From contig JAJUFC010000008.1 in the NCBI GenBank assembly GCA_029263855.1, forward strand, positions 62,001 through 126,000: 64,000 bases of DNA, given 5' to 3'. Positions 17,524 to 25,514 of this stretch are shown here, piece after piece. Positions within the stretch are counted from its first letter, which is position 1. Each line of letters begins with the position of its first letter. This DNA comes from Candidatus Thermochlorobacteriaceae bacterium. Its GTDB lineage: Bacteria; Bacteroidota; Chlorobiia; Chlorobiales; Thermochlorobacteraceae. Position numbers and translations under genes: made by a program. The notes under the pieces were generated by a model. It had not been told where the DNA came from. It did no database searches and saw only the letters and a program-made list of their open reading frames with translations.

Positions 17524-17801
17524 AAAGCCTGTTTAGATTTTCTCTTTACTGTCTTAAAAATTCTTGAGATTGCTACGACCACATAGAAAATTTATGGTAT
17601 CGGTGATGATACAGCCGTTTTTCTTCGCGGAATGTCCGTCCGATTTGGAGCAAGGTATCGAGCATCGGAGATGATTCGTTGATTTTGAACGATTTGAGTT
17701 AGGGTCTCAACGCCTTTGCGGGATTGTGAGAGACTAACGCTCAGAATTTGGGAAAAAAAATCAAAACAAACAAAGAGGCAGGCAAACTTGCGGGAGAGTT
17801 G
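17524..17801. other. Gap upstream of cas8, with a 30-codon ORF resembling a cas gene start
   Basis: These 278 bases carry no intact gene. On the minus strand at 17573-17665 a 30-codon frame begins MLDTLLQIGRTFREEKRLYH and then stops. The start looks protein-like and has the flavour of the N-termini of some Cas8b (TM1802-type) proteins, so it may be the stub of a deleted gene. That similarity is from memory and is weak. The cas8 promoter must also be here. A poor inverted repeat (GTCTC at 17704-17708 with GAGAC at 17730-17734) is the only other structure seen. Confidence 0.35.
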
Positions 17802-17875
17802 TCGGCGTGACTGGATTTGAACCAGCGACCCCTTCCACCCCAAGGAAGTGCGCTACCGGGCTGCGCTACACGCCG
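17802..17875 (-). tRNA. tRNA-Pro (anticodon GGG)
   Basis: The minus strand folds into a cloverleaf. The acceptor stem is CGGCGTG/CACGCCG with discriminator A. The anticodon stem CTTCC/GGAAG encloses the loop TTGGGGT, giving anticodon GGG (Pro, codons CCC and CCU). The T-arm reads GCTGGTTCAAATCCAGT. No CCA is encoded. The tRNA sits at the boundary between the CRISPR island and the core genes. Confidence 0.95.
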
Positions 17876-17902
17876 AAACGATTGAAAATTCAAAATTGAA
17901 GG

Positions 17903-17912
17903 CGCAAAGATA
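17903..17912 (-). promoter_or_regulatory. TAnnTTTGC-type -7 element for tRNA-Pro
   Basis: The minus strand reads TATCTTTGCG about 28 bases upstream of the tRNA 5' end. It matches the TAnnTTTGC core of the Bacteroidota/Chlorobi sigma-A promoter. It also lies just 3' of the fructosamine kinase stop, so the tRNA may be transcribed independently of the leuS operon. Confidence 0.5.
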
Positions 17913-17924
17913 CGGGTTTTGGCT

Positions 17925-18797
17925 CTACGCGCCAAATTTTTTCAGCGCAACATCAATGCTTCCCCAATACGAGCGACCAAATAAGTTCAGATGAACGAGC
18001 AATGGATAAAGATTAAACAACCCCATTCGCTCGCGCCACCCGCGCTCCAACGGAAAAACGTCTTGATACGCCTCAAACAATCGCTCGTCAAAGCCGCCAA
18101 AAAGGTTCATAAACGCCAGTTCGGCTTCGCGATGTCCGAAATAGACTGCAGGGTCAATCACGGTAGGCAAGCCGCGTTCATCGATGAGAAAATTTCCGCT
18201 CCACAAGTCGCCGTGCAGAAGCGCGGGCGTTTCGTTTGGAACGAGCGCATCAAGTTTCGGGAACAATCGCTCAAAGCGTTTGGCTTCGCTCGGCGAGAGC
18301 GAGCCTTGCTTCAACGCGAGGCGAATCATCGGCAAAAGCCGCTCTTCGCGGAAAAAATCGCTCCACTTCTCGCGAGCGCGATTGGACTGGGGAAGCGCGC
18401 CGATGAAATTCGGGCGATGGTATCCGAACGTCGCTCTGCGACATAGATGCAACCGCGCCAGCGATTCGCCAAAGATTTCCCAAAAGTTTGGTTGCTTCGG
18501 GGCGGAATCGATGAACTCCAATATCAAGCATGCATCGCGCTCGGTCGTGGCTACGCCGACGAGTTTTGGGACGCGCAAGGTGTTAGTTTCGGCGAGGGCG
18601 TTGAGTCCATCGGCTTCGGCTTCGAAGTTTTCGCGTTGGCTCAAATCGTTATGCTTGACGAAAAACGCGCCGATGTTCATTTCAACGCGCTCCGCATTGT
18701 GAATGCACCCGCCGCCGAGCGCAACCCGCTTTTTCAGCGAAACGCTTTTGCCCAGCGCAGATTCAAGCGAATACGCCATTTCAACATCGGTGAGCAT
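17925..18797 (-). CDS. Fructosamine kinase family protein
   Basis: This 290-residue protein has the kinase fold shared with aminoglycoside phosphotransferases. The ATP site contains ALLHGDLWSGNFLID (catalytic Asp) followed by VIDPAVYFGHREAELAFMNL, the combination that marks fructosamine-3-kinase family members. The early GGGCIHNAERV stretch (residues 28-38) matches the family's substrate and ATP loop. These enzymes phosphorylate sugar adducts on proteins or small amines to trigger their removal. It overlaps the upstream methyltransferase gene by one base and is last in the leuS operon. The N-terminus is standard and no start problem is seen. Confidence 0.9.
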   Translation of the reverse strand: MLTDVEMAYSLESALGKSVSLKKRVALGGGCIHNAERVEMNIGAFFVKHNDLSQRENFEAEADGLNALAETNTLRVPKLVGVATTERDACLILEFIDSAPKQPNFWEIFGESLARLHLCRRATFGYHRPNFIGALPQSNRAREKWSDFFREERLLPMIRLALKQGSLSPSEAKRFERLFPKLDALVPNETPALLHGDLWSGNFLIDERGLPTVIDPAVYFGHREAELAFMNLFGGFDERLFEAYQDVFPLERGWRERMGLFNLYPLLVHLNLFGRSYWGSIDVALKKFGA

Positions 18798-19474
18798 CAG
18801 TAGATAGACGGAATTAACTTTTTCGTTCGAGTGCGATACTCGCGAAATGCACTCCCGAAGCGTTGTTCCATCATCGCCTCTTCAACGCGAATATGATTGC
18901 CAAACACCACGCCACACAGACCCCAAAACAACAACAACCCATAAAGGCTTTGCGTCAAAAGCGCGAAGCCTGAAAATAGCAGGATATAAGACAAATAAAT
19001 CGGATGACGAATCGCGCCGTAAATGCCTTTGGTAATGAGTTCGTGGTCGTCTTTCAAAACGATTCGGTCAAAGAATTTGCCAAGCGCGCGCGTCGAATGA
19101 TGAATCAAAACGATGGCAATCAACAGCAACGCCACCGCGATTGAATCTGAAACGGATTCAGGCAAGAGATGCGAGAGGGAACGTTGATTGGCGAAGTCGT
19201 AAATCGCGATGGGGTGCGCGATCCACAAGCCAGCGGTCGCCAGCGAAGTGGAAACGCCAAGTTCTTTTTGAACGGCTTTCGTTTCGGTTTTCTGAGAGAC
19301 TTGCCCCGTCGCTATCGCGTTCCACACCGCGCCAAGAAGAAACGCCGCATATCCGACATAAAGCGCGATGAGTTGCCACGATTTCCATACGTTCAAAAAA
19401 TATGCGGGCAAACCTAACGCGATGATGATGAGCAAAGCGATTTGCCGCAGTTGCTTTAAGAAACGGGCAAGCAT
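18797..19474 (-). CDS. Isoprenylcysteine carboxyl methyltransferase-like membrane protein
   Basis: This 225-residue protein has about five hydrophobic segments and a C-terminal catalytic module, GIYGAIRHPIYLSYIL (about residues 148-163) followed by VEEAMMEQRFGSAFREY and a final Arg-Lys-Leu-Ile-Pro. This is the SAM-binding pattern of the ICMT/phospholipid methyltransferase family. The substrate is unknown in bacteria with such proteins. It starts one base after the leuS stop, which makes co-transcription very likely, and it overlaps the fructosamine kinase gene by one base. Confidence 0.85.
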   Translation of the reverse strand: MLARFLKQLRQIALLIIIALGLPAYFLNVWKSWQLIALYVGYAAFLLGAVWNAIATGQVSQKTETKAVQKELGVSTSLATAGLWIAHPIAIYDFANQRSLSHLLPESVSDSIAVALLLIAIVLIHHSTRALGKFFDRIVLKDDHELITKGIYGAIRHPIYLSYILLFSGFALLTQSLYGLLLFWGLCGVVFGNHIRVEEAMMEQRFGSAFREYRTRTKKLIPSIY

Positions 19475-19475
19475 T

Positions 19476-21911
19476 TTACTTCACCACCAAGTTCACGAGC
19501 TTGTTCGGCACGACAATGTGCTTGATGATTTCTTTTCCATCAAGAAATTTGACGACGGAGTCCACCTCTTTGGCGCGACGAATCAAATCTTCGTTGCTCA
19601 TTCCGACTGTCGCTTCGAACGTGCCGCGCAGTTTTCCGCTGACTTGGACGGCAATCGTTACGGTTTCGTCTTTCGTCAAGGCTTCGTCGTATTTTGGATA
19701 CGGCGCGTCGGCGATGGAAGGGTCGTTGCCGATGGCTTGCCACAGTTCTTCGGCGATGTGTGGCGCGAAGGGCGAGAGCATCACAAGCAGGTTTTCAATC
19801 GCGGTTCGATTGTGGCAGTTTTCTTTCGTGAGCAGATTGACGAACTCCATCATCGCCGCGATTGCCGTGTTGAAACGCAAGTTCTCGCAATCCTCTTCGA
19901 CCTTCTTGATGGTTTTGTGCATCGCCTTTTGAACTTCAACGCTCATTGGCGCGTCATCAACGCCGATTTCGGAATCAGTTTCGGGGTTGCCGTCGCGCAA
20001 GTTGGAATAAACCAATCGCCACACGCGCCCCAAGAAACGCGAGATGCCTTCAATGCTCTTCGTGTTCCAAGGCTTCGTTTGTTCGAGCGGACCGAGAAAC
20101 ATCACATAGAGCCTTGCGACGTCCGCGCCGTATTCTTCCAAGAGCGAATCGACGCTTACCACGTTGCCGCGCGACTTGGACATCTTCTCGCCATCTTCGC
20201 CCAAAATCATTCCTTGATTGAAGAGTTTTTTGAACGGCTCTTTGTGAGCAACCAGTCCGCAATCGTAAAGAACCTTGTGCCAAAAGCGCGCATAAAGCAA
20301 GTGCAAAACGGCGTGTTCCGCGCCGCCGATGTAGAGGTCGACCATTCCCCAATATCGCTCTTTTTCGGGCGAACAGAAGGCGTTGGGATTTTGCGCGTCT
20401 TTGAATCGCAAGTAATACCAACAACTGCCCGCCCATTGCGGCATCGTGTTGGTTTCGCGTCGGAACTTGCCATGTTCGTCTTCGCCGTAAAGCCATTCGG
20501 GAATGTTCGCCAACGGCGATTCGCCCGTGCCTGATGGCTCGTATTTCTCGACATCAGGAAGCGCGAGCGGCAGGTTGGTTTCAGAACGCATCGCGCCGTC
20601 ATCGTAATGCTTAATTGGAATTGGCTCGCCCCAGTAGCGTTGGCGCGAAAAGACCCAATCGCGCAGTTTGTAATTGACCTTGCGCTTGCCCATTACTTTG
20701 GCTTCGAGGTAATCGCAAATTTTTTCGAAAGCCTCTTTGTAGGCAAGTCCGTTTAGGCTCACTTCGCCGTTGTCGCTATTGACGCATGGCGCGTCTTTGG
20801 AGACGAAAACATGCTCTTCAACGCGATGCGGCGACTGAATGACCTCGACGATGGGCAACCCGTATTGCTTGGCGAACTCCCAATCGCGCTCGTCGTGCGC
20901 GGGAACTGCCATAATCGCGCCCGTGCCGTAACTCATTAAAACGTAATCCGCAATCCATATCGGAATCGCCTTGCGCGTGAGCGGGTTAATGGCGTAGCCG
21001 CCCGAGAACACGCCCGTTTTTTCTTTTTGCAATCCCGACCGCTCCAAATCCGATTTCTTCTTGGCTTCGTCTTGATATGCAAGGACGGCGGCGCGTTGCG
21101 CGTCGGTGGTGATTTCATCGACGAGCGGATGTTCGGGCGAAAGCACCATATAAGTTGCGCCGAAAATCGTGTCGGGGCGCGTCGTGAAAACGCGAATCGT
21201 TTTTTGGGATTGTTGAACGGGAAACTCAATTTCGCAACCGATGGATTTGCCAATCCAGTTGCGTTGCATTTCTTTGATGCTTTCGCTCCAATCGAGCTCG
21301 TCCAAATCCGCAAGCAATCGCTCGGCATACTCCGTGATTTTCAAGACCCATTGGCGCAAGGGTTTTCGTATGACGGTGAAGCCTTTTTCGAGATACTCCT
21401 CGACTTCTTCGTTGGCGAGAACGACTTTTTGCTCTTCGCACCAGTTCACGGGAATTTCGGCGATGTAAGCCAATCCGCGCTCGTAGAGTTTGAGAAAAAT
21501 CCATTGCGTCCATTTCACGTAGCCGATGTCGGTCGTGTTGATTTCGCGCGACCAATCGTAAGAGCCGCCCAAGCGTTGAAGCGAGGCTTTGAAACTTTTG
21601 ACGTTTTGCTCGGTCGTGATGCGCGGGTGCGTGCCGGTTTTGATGGCGTATTGTTCGGCGGGCAATCCGAAAGCGTCCCACCCCATCGGGTGCAGAACGC
21701 AAAAGCCCTTGTGGCGCTTGAATCGCGCGGCGATGTCGGTTGCCGTGTAGCCTTCCAGGTGTCCGACGTGCAAGCCGCTTCCGCTTGGATACGGGAACAT
21801 ATCGAGCACGTAGTATTTCGGTTTGTTCTCGTCCTCGCGGACTTCAAACGTTTTATGCTCCGCCCAATAGCGTTGCCATTTTTTCTCGATGTCTGAAAAG
21901 GAGTATTTCAT
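19476..21911 (-). CDS. leuS: Leucyl-tRNA synthetase
   Basis: This 811-residue class I synthetase charges tRNA-Leu. The signature PYPSGSGLHVGHLEGY (HIGH-type motif, about residues 40-55) and GEKMSKSRGN (KMSKS loop) are both present. The CP1 editing domain region contains TTRPDTIFGATY. Size and domain order are normal for a bacterial LeuRS. The start at 21911 (MKYSFSDIEKKWQRYW) is preferred over a frame-extending ATG at 21953, because the extra residues are not conserved-looking and overlap the promoter element at 21936-21945. It heads an operon with the methyltransferase-like and fructosamine kinase genes. Long open frames on the opposite strand are artefacts of codon bias. Confidence 0.98.
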   Translation of the reverse strand: MKYSFSDIEKKWQRYWAEHKTFEVREDENKPKYYVLDMFPYPSGSGLHVGHLEGYTATDIAARFKRHKGFCVLHPMGWDAFGLPAEQYAIKTGTHPRITTEQNVKSFKASLQRLGGSYDWSREINTTDIGYVKWTQWIFLKLYERGLAYIAEIPVNWCEEQKVVLANEEVEEYLEKGFTVIRKPLRQWVLKITEYAERLLADLDELDWSESIKEMQRNWIGKSIGCEIEFPVQQSQKTIRVFTTRPDTIFGATYMVLSPEHPLVDEITTDAQRAAVLAYQDEAKKKSDLERSGLQKEKTGVFSGGYAINPLTRKAIPIWIADYVLMSYGTGAIMAVPAHDERDWEFAKQYGLPIVEVIQSPHRVEEHVFVSKDAPCVNSDNGEVSLNGLAYKEAFEKICDYLEAKVMGKRKVNYKLRDWVFSRQRYWGEPIPIKHYDDGAMRSETNLPLALPDVEKYEPSGTGESPLANIPEWLYGEDEHGKFRRETNTMPQWAGSCWYYLRFKDAQNPNAFCSPEKERYWGMVDLYIGGAEHAVLHLLYARFWHKVLYDCGLVAHKEPFKKLFNQGMILGEDGEKMSKSRGNVVSVDSLLEEYGADVARLYVMFLGPLEQTKPWNTKSIEGISRFLGRVWRLVYSNLRDGNPETDSEIGVDDAPMSVEVQKAMHKTIKKVEEDCENLRFNTAIAAMMEFVNLLTKENCHNRTAIENLLVMLSPFAPHIAEELWQAIGNDPSIADAPYPKYDEALTKDETVTIAVQVSGKLRGTFEATVGMSNEDLIRRAKEVDSVVKFLDGKEIIKHIVVPNKLVNLVVK

Positions 21912-21935
21912 TGGATAGATTCGCGTTGAATAGGA

Positions 21936-21945
21936 CGCAAATATA
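21936..21945 (-). promoter_or_regulatory. TAnnTTTGC-type -7 element for leuS
   Basis: The minus strand reads TATATTTGCG here, 25 bases upstream of the preferred leuS ATG. It matches the TAnnTTTGC -7 element of Bacteroidota/Chlorobi promoters and helps fix the leuS start downstream of it. Confidence 0.55.
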
Positions 21946-22095
21946 ACTTTCAAAGGTTAGTTTTTAGCCATCGTTGATGGCGCGGGTTGCGTTTCGCGGA
22001 GACTATGCGAGAACGCCACAACGCGCGCCCATCTTTCGCATTGGATTTTCTCTGCTTTTCGGCATATTCGGCAACTGAATTTTCACATCTCTGAA

Positions 22096-23583
22096 ATGCA
22101 ATTTTCGCCGCTTGATTGGCTTGTCGTTTTGATGTATGTCGGGGGCGTAACGCTGTTCGGCGTGGTGAAGGGCGGCAAGCAAACGTCCGCCAAAGATTAC
22201 TTTCTCTCCGAAGAAAAAATTAGTTGGTGGGCGGTCGGCATTGCGATTGTCGCCACTGAAACCTCTGCCCTGACGTTCATCTCTGTTCCGGGAATCGCTT
22301 ACAAAGGCAATTTCAATTTTCTTCAACTTGCCATTGGCTATTTCATCGGGCGGGTGATTGTGGCGCATTTCTTTTTGCCGAAATACTATGCAGGCGAACT
22401 CACTACCGCCTACGCTTTAATGGAATCGGGCTTTGGGCTTAGACTTCGACGGCTTACGTCGCTCGTCTTCATCATCACGCGCATTTTCGCCGATGGCGTG
22501 CGGCTCTACGCTACCGCCATTCCGCTCGTGATTATTTTTCGCGGATACAACCTCTTCGGCGGCATCTCCGACGCAACGCTCTACATCATCAGCATCGTGC
22601 TTATCGCCTTTGTTACCTTGCTTTATGTTCAACTCGGCGGCGTGCGCGCGGTCATTTGGACGGATTTCATTCAACTGTTTGTCTACCTCTTGGGCGGCGG
22701 ATTGACCGTCCTTCTTCTGCTCCAACAATCTGAACATTTTTTTATTCCAATAACGGAATTTCAAAAAGCGGGCAAGTTTGATTTTCTGAATTTTTCATTC
22801 GAGAACTTTTGGTCGTCGCCGTATCAATTTTTTCTTGCGGTCATTGGCGGTGCGTTTCTCACGATGGCATCGCACGGCACGGATTACATCATCGTGCAAC
22901 GGCTCTTCACTACGCCCACGCTTCGCCACAGTCAAAACGCTTTGATTTTAAGCGGTTTTATCATCTTTCTTCAATTCGCGCTGTTTCTTTTTCTTGGCGC
23001 GTTGCTCTACGGATTTTACGGCGAGCTTTCGCTTAAAGGCGACGAAGTTTTTTCAAAATTCATCGTGGAAGAATTGCCGACGGGCGTTTCAGGCTTGATT
23101 GTGGCAGGACTTTTGGCGGCAGCCATGTCGACGCTTTCAGGTTCAATTAGCGCGATTTCAAGTTCAACCGTCTTCGATTTATACGCTCATACTGCGCAAG
23201 GCAAACGCGCAACGGAATCCGAAAAATTGCGCCTTTCCAAAAACATCAGTTTGGTTTGGGCGGCGATTTTGACGGGTTCGGCGTTGCTCTACATTGGTCT
23301 TGGCAAAGCCGTCGTTGAGGTCGCGCTCTCGATTGCGTCGTTCACTTACGGCGGGTTGCTTGGGGTCTTTCTCTTGGCGATGTTTTTTCGGCGCGTCTCG
23401 CCGCTGGGCGCAATCGTTGGATTTTCTGCAAGCGTGCTGGTGATGGCATTTGTCATGACACAAACCAAACTGGCATGGACACTCTACACGCTCATCGGGA
23501 GCGCAACAGCGATTCTCGTCGCACTTCTTGTTTCGCGCCTCTCGAAACAAAAAAGCGTCTCAACCGAGACGCCTTTATCGTGA
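22096..23583 (+). CDS. Sodium:solute symporter (SSS/SLC5 family)
   Basis: This 495-residue membrane protein has about 13 hydrophobic segments. The first helix begins WLVVLMYVGGVTLFGV, followed by the AKDYFLSEEKISWWAVGIAI segment that marks the SLC5 family's first repeat. ETSALTFISVPG (about residues 54-65) lies in the first broken helix near the sodium and substrate site. The substrate (sugar, sialic acid or other) cannot be assigned from sequence. It is a single gene with a 142-bp upstream gap facing leuS. A hairpin at 23551-23577 overlaps its last codons and the intergenic region. Confidence 0.9.
   Translation: MQFSPLDWLVVLMYVGGVTLFGVVKGGKQTSAKDYFLSEEKISWWAVGIAIVATETSALTFISVPGIAYKGNFNFLQLAIGYFIGRVIVAHFFLPKYYAGELTTAYALMESGFGLRLRRLTSLVFIITRIFADGVRLYATAIPLVIIFRGYNLFGGISDATLYIISIVLIAFVTLLYVQLGGVRAVIWTDFIQLFVYLLGGGLTVLLLLQQSEHFFIPITEFQKAGKFDFLNFSFENFWSSPYQFFLAVIGGAFLTMASHGTDYIIVQRLFTTPTLRHSQNALILSGFIIFLQFALFLFLGALLYGFYGELSLKGDEVFSKFIVEELPTGVSGLIVAGLLAAAMSTLSGSISAISSSTVFDLYAHTAQGKRATESEKLRLSKNISLVWAAILTGSALLYIGLGKAVVEVALSIASFTYGGLLGVFLLAMFFRRVSPLGAIVGFSASVLVMAFVMTQTKLAWTLYTLIGSATAILVALLVSRLSKQKSVSTETPLS
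23549..23577. terminator. Bidirectional terminator between the symporter and the 77-residue ORF
   Basis: A perfect 7-bp stem, GCGTCTC-AACCG... with arms at 23555-23561 and 23566-23572, is flanked by A6 on the left. Read on the minus strand it is a hairpin followed by TTTTTT, a good Rho-independent terminator for the small gene that ends at 23597. On the plus strand it overlaps the last symporter codons and has only a weak T-run. Confidence 0.65.
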
Positions 23584-23596
23584 TTTGATTTAGACC

Positions 23597-23830
23597 TTAG
23601 CGACTGAATCCGCCTAATTTGGCAAGCAGGTTGCGCAAGTTGATGCCCGCACGATAGACGACCGTTCCAATGCCGTCGCCTGATTCTTTCTTGCCTTGTT
23701 CGTAATCGTCAACGCTAAAATCTTCAAGTTCTGCCGTTTTTGCGACGTCGGCGTTTGCGCCGAATTCAAGGTCGTAATAGCGTTCCAAGTCGCTTTTTTC
23801 TTTGTGGTCTGTGCCCAAGTAGTCAATCAT
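23597..23830 (-). CDS. Small acidic hypothetical protein
   Basis: This 77-residue protein is rich in Asp and Glu in its first two thirds (MIDYLGTDHKEKSDLERYYD at the start) and more basic and hydrophobic at the end (AGINLRNLLAKLGGFSR). No family is recognised. It is supported as a gene by its position between two minus-strand terminators (23905-23932 upstream, 23549-23577 downstream) and by the better-looking composition of this frame than of the overlapping 70-codon frame in the same stretch. Function unknown. Confidence 0.5.
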   Translation of the reverse strand: MIDYLGTDHKEKSDLERYYDLEFGANADVAKTAELEDFSVDDYEQGKKESGDGIGTVVYRAGINLRNLLAKLGGFSR

Positions 23831-23904
23831 TTTTTCTTTTGATGATTAAAATTGCAGGGTTTTATTCGGCAATCCTCGCTGAATGTTGCGTAGCGCATCA
23901 GAAT

Positions 23905-23932
23905 AAAAAAGCGTCCCACATTGAGACGCTTT
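23905..23932 (-). terminator. Rho-independent terminator after nuoN
   Basis: On the minus strand AAAGCGTC pairs with GACGCTTT (arms about 23925-23931 and 23909-23915), followed by TTTTTT. It lies about 30 bases after the nuoN stop and closes the 11-gene nuo operon. Confidence 0.75.
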
Positions 23933-23960
23933 CCATTCAAATGTGCGCGTTGCTCCGCGA

Positions 23961-25466
23961 TTAGTTCATCACGAGCATTATCACGGAGTTTTTCGCAAAG
24001 TTCGCAAGCGGCGTGAAGAAGAGTCCAAACCCAATCGTGAGAATCATCAAGAACGCGGCGAGCGCGTTGGCGAAAGCGCTCGATTCCATCGGCGTTTCTG
24101 CGCCATCTTCGGATTCGCGCAAATACATATTGAGCGGGATTTTGAAGTAGTAGTAGAGCGAAACCGCGCTCGTCAGCACGCCGATAATCGCGAGCGTTAG
24201 AAATACCGTGCCTTTGCCCAAGAGCGCGGTGAAAATCATATACTTTCCAATGAAGCCAACTGTCGGCGGCAAGCCCGTGAGCGAGACGAGGAAAACGGTC
24301 AGCGCGGCGGCAGTGAGCGGCATTCTCTTTCCGAGCCCGCGATAATCATTGACATCGTCGCTTCCGATTTTGTTGGCAATCAAAATCACCACATAGAACG
24401 CACCGACGGTCATCACGGTGTAAGCAGCGAGATAAAACATCACGGCTTGCGTGCCTAAGTCGTCGGCAACTAAAACGCCCAAGAGCAAGTAGCCTGCGTG
24501 CGCGATGGAAGAATACGCGAGCATACGCTTGACATTGCTCTGCCAAATTGCTGCGAAGTTTCCGAGCAACATCGAGACGAGCGCAATCAGCGCGAAGAAA
24601 TTCACCCAATCAAACGCTAATTCACCTGTCGGCTCTGCGGGAATCGCCACTTTGAAAAATCGTATGAGCATCGCAAAGCCTGCCGCTTTTGAGCCGACGG
24701 AAAGAAACGCAGTAACGGGCGTTGGCGCGCCTTCATACACATCGGGCGACCAGAAGTGAAACGGAACCGCGCCGATTTTGTATCCGAACCCGCCCATCAC
24801 CAAGAGCGCGGCGAGCGTCAGCGTTACTTCATCGACTTCATTGGCGCTGATGAACTTGGCGATTTCGTAGATGTTCGTTTGTCCCGTCAAGCCGTAGATG
24901 AGCGACATTCCATACACCATCAAGCCCGACGACACCGCGCCGTAAATGATGTATTTGAGCGATGCTTCCGACGACTTGATTTGATGCTTCAAATAGCCCG
25001 TCAAGATGTAGGACGAAATGCTCACGAGTTCAAGCGCGAGGAACATCATCAACATATCGCTTGCCGAAGCCATCAAGAACATTCCCAGCACCATCGCAAT
25101 CAAGACGGCGTAATACTCGCCGATGTTCGCGACATTCTTTTCGCCCAATTCTTCCGAATCCATCGTAATCAACACCGCAAGCGCGCCCGCGCCAAGAAAG
25201 AGAAACTTGAAAAACACGGCGAAGGGGTCAACGACATGCATTCTGAGAAAATACTCTTGATTCGGCATATCGAGCTGCTGCCACGTGAAAAAGCCCGTGA
25301 TGACGAACCCGACAAGCGAGACCATCGGAATCACGACGCGCTTTTCGTTCAGAACCATATCCAGCGTGATGACGAGAAGAAACAACGCTGAAAGCGAAAT
25401 TTCAGGCACAAACGCGCCCAAACTTAATTTCACTTGCTCGATAATTTCGGGTAGGTTGTTCGGCAT
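23961..25466 (-). CDS. nuoN: Complex I membrane subunit NuoN
   Basis: This 501-residue antiporter-like subunit of the proton-pumping arm has about 14 hydrophobic helices. It contains the family's conserved lysine-bearing helix (FGYKIGAVPFHFWSPDVYEGAPTPVTAFLS, about residues 230-260) and the LAYSSIAHAGYLLLG segment. It lies last in the nuo operon, 48 bases after nuoM, and a terminator follows. Size and motifs are standard. A short acidic stretch (YLRESEDGAETPME, before the last helices) is on a soluble loop. Confidence 0.97.
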   Translation of the reverse strand: MPNNLPEIIEQVKLSLGAFVPEISLSALFLLVITLDMVLNEKRVVIPMVSLVGFVITGFFTWQQLDMPNQEYFLRMHVVDPFAVFFKFLFLGAGALAVLITMDSEELGEKNVANIGEYYAVLIAMVLGMFLMASASDMLMMFLALELVSISSYILTGYLKHQIKSSEASLKYIIYGAVSSGLMVYGMSLIYGLTGQTNIYEIAKFISANEVDEVTLTLAALLVMGGFGYKIGAVPFHFWSPDVYEGAPTPVTAFLSVGSKAAGFAMLIRFFKVAIPAEPTGELAFDWVNFFALIALVSMLLGNFAAIWQSNVKRMLAYSSIAHAGYLLLGVLVADDLGTQAVMFYLAAYTVMTVGAFYVVILIANKIGSDDVNDYRGLGKRMPLTAAALTVFLVSLTGLPPTVGFIGKYMIFTALLGKGTVFLTLAIIGVLTSAVSLYYYFKIPLNMYLRESEDGAETPMESSAFANALAAFLMILTIGFGLFFTPLANFAKNSVIMLVMN

Positions 25467-25514
25467 TGTTTAGAAATCTTGTTGAGTTCAGTTTTAGTTG
25501 AGCGTTAAACCCCT

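Noticed and set aside
19368-20534. A 388-codon open frame on the plus strand inside leuS
   Set aside because: It lies wholly antisense to leuS, whose motifs are unmistakable. The product is rich in Arg, Phe, His and Val as expected for the reverse of a biased gene. Similar long antisense frames occur inside the nuo genes, purH and priA.
23614-23826. A 70-codon minus-strand frame overlapping the 77-residue gene
   Set aside because: It is Thr- and Ala-rich with no clear protein features. The other frame has a more natural composition and lies between the two terminators just as well.
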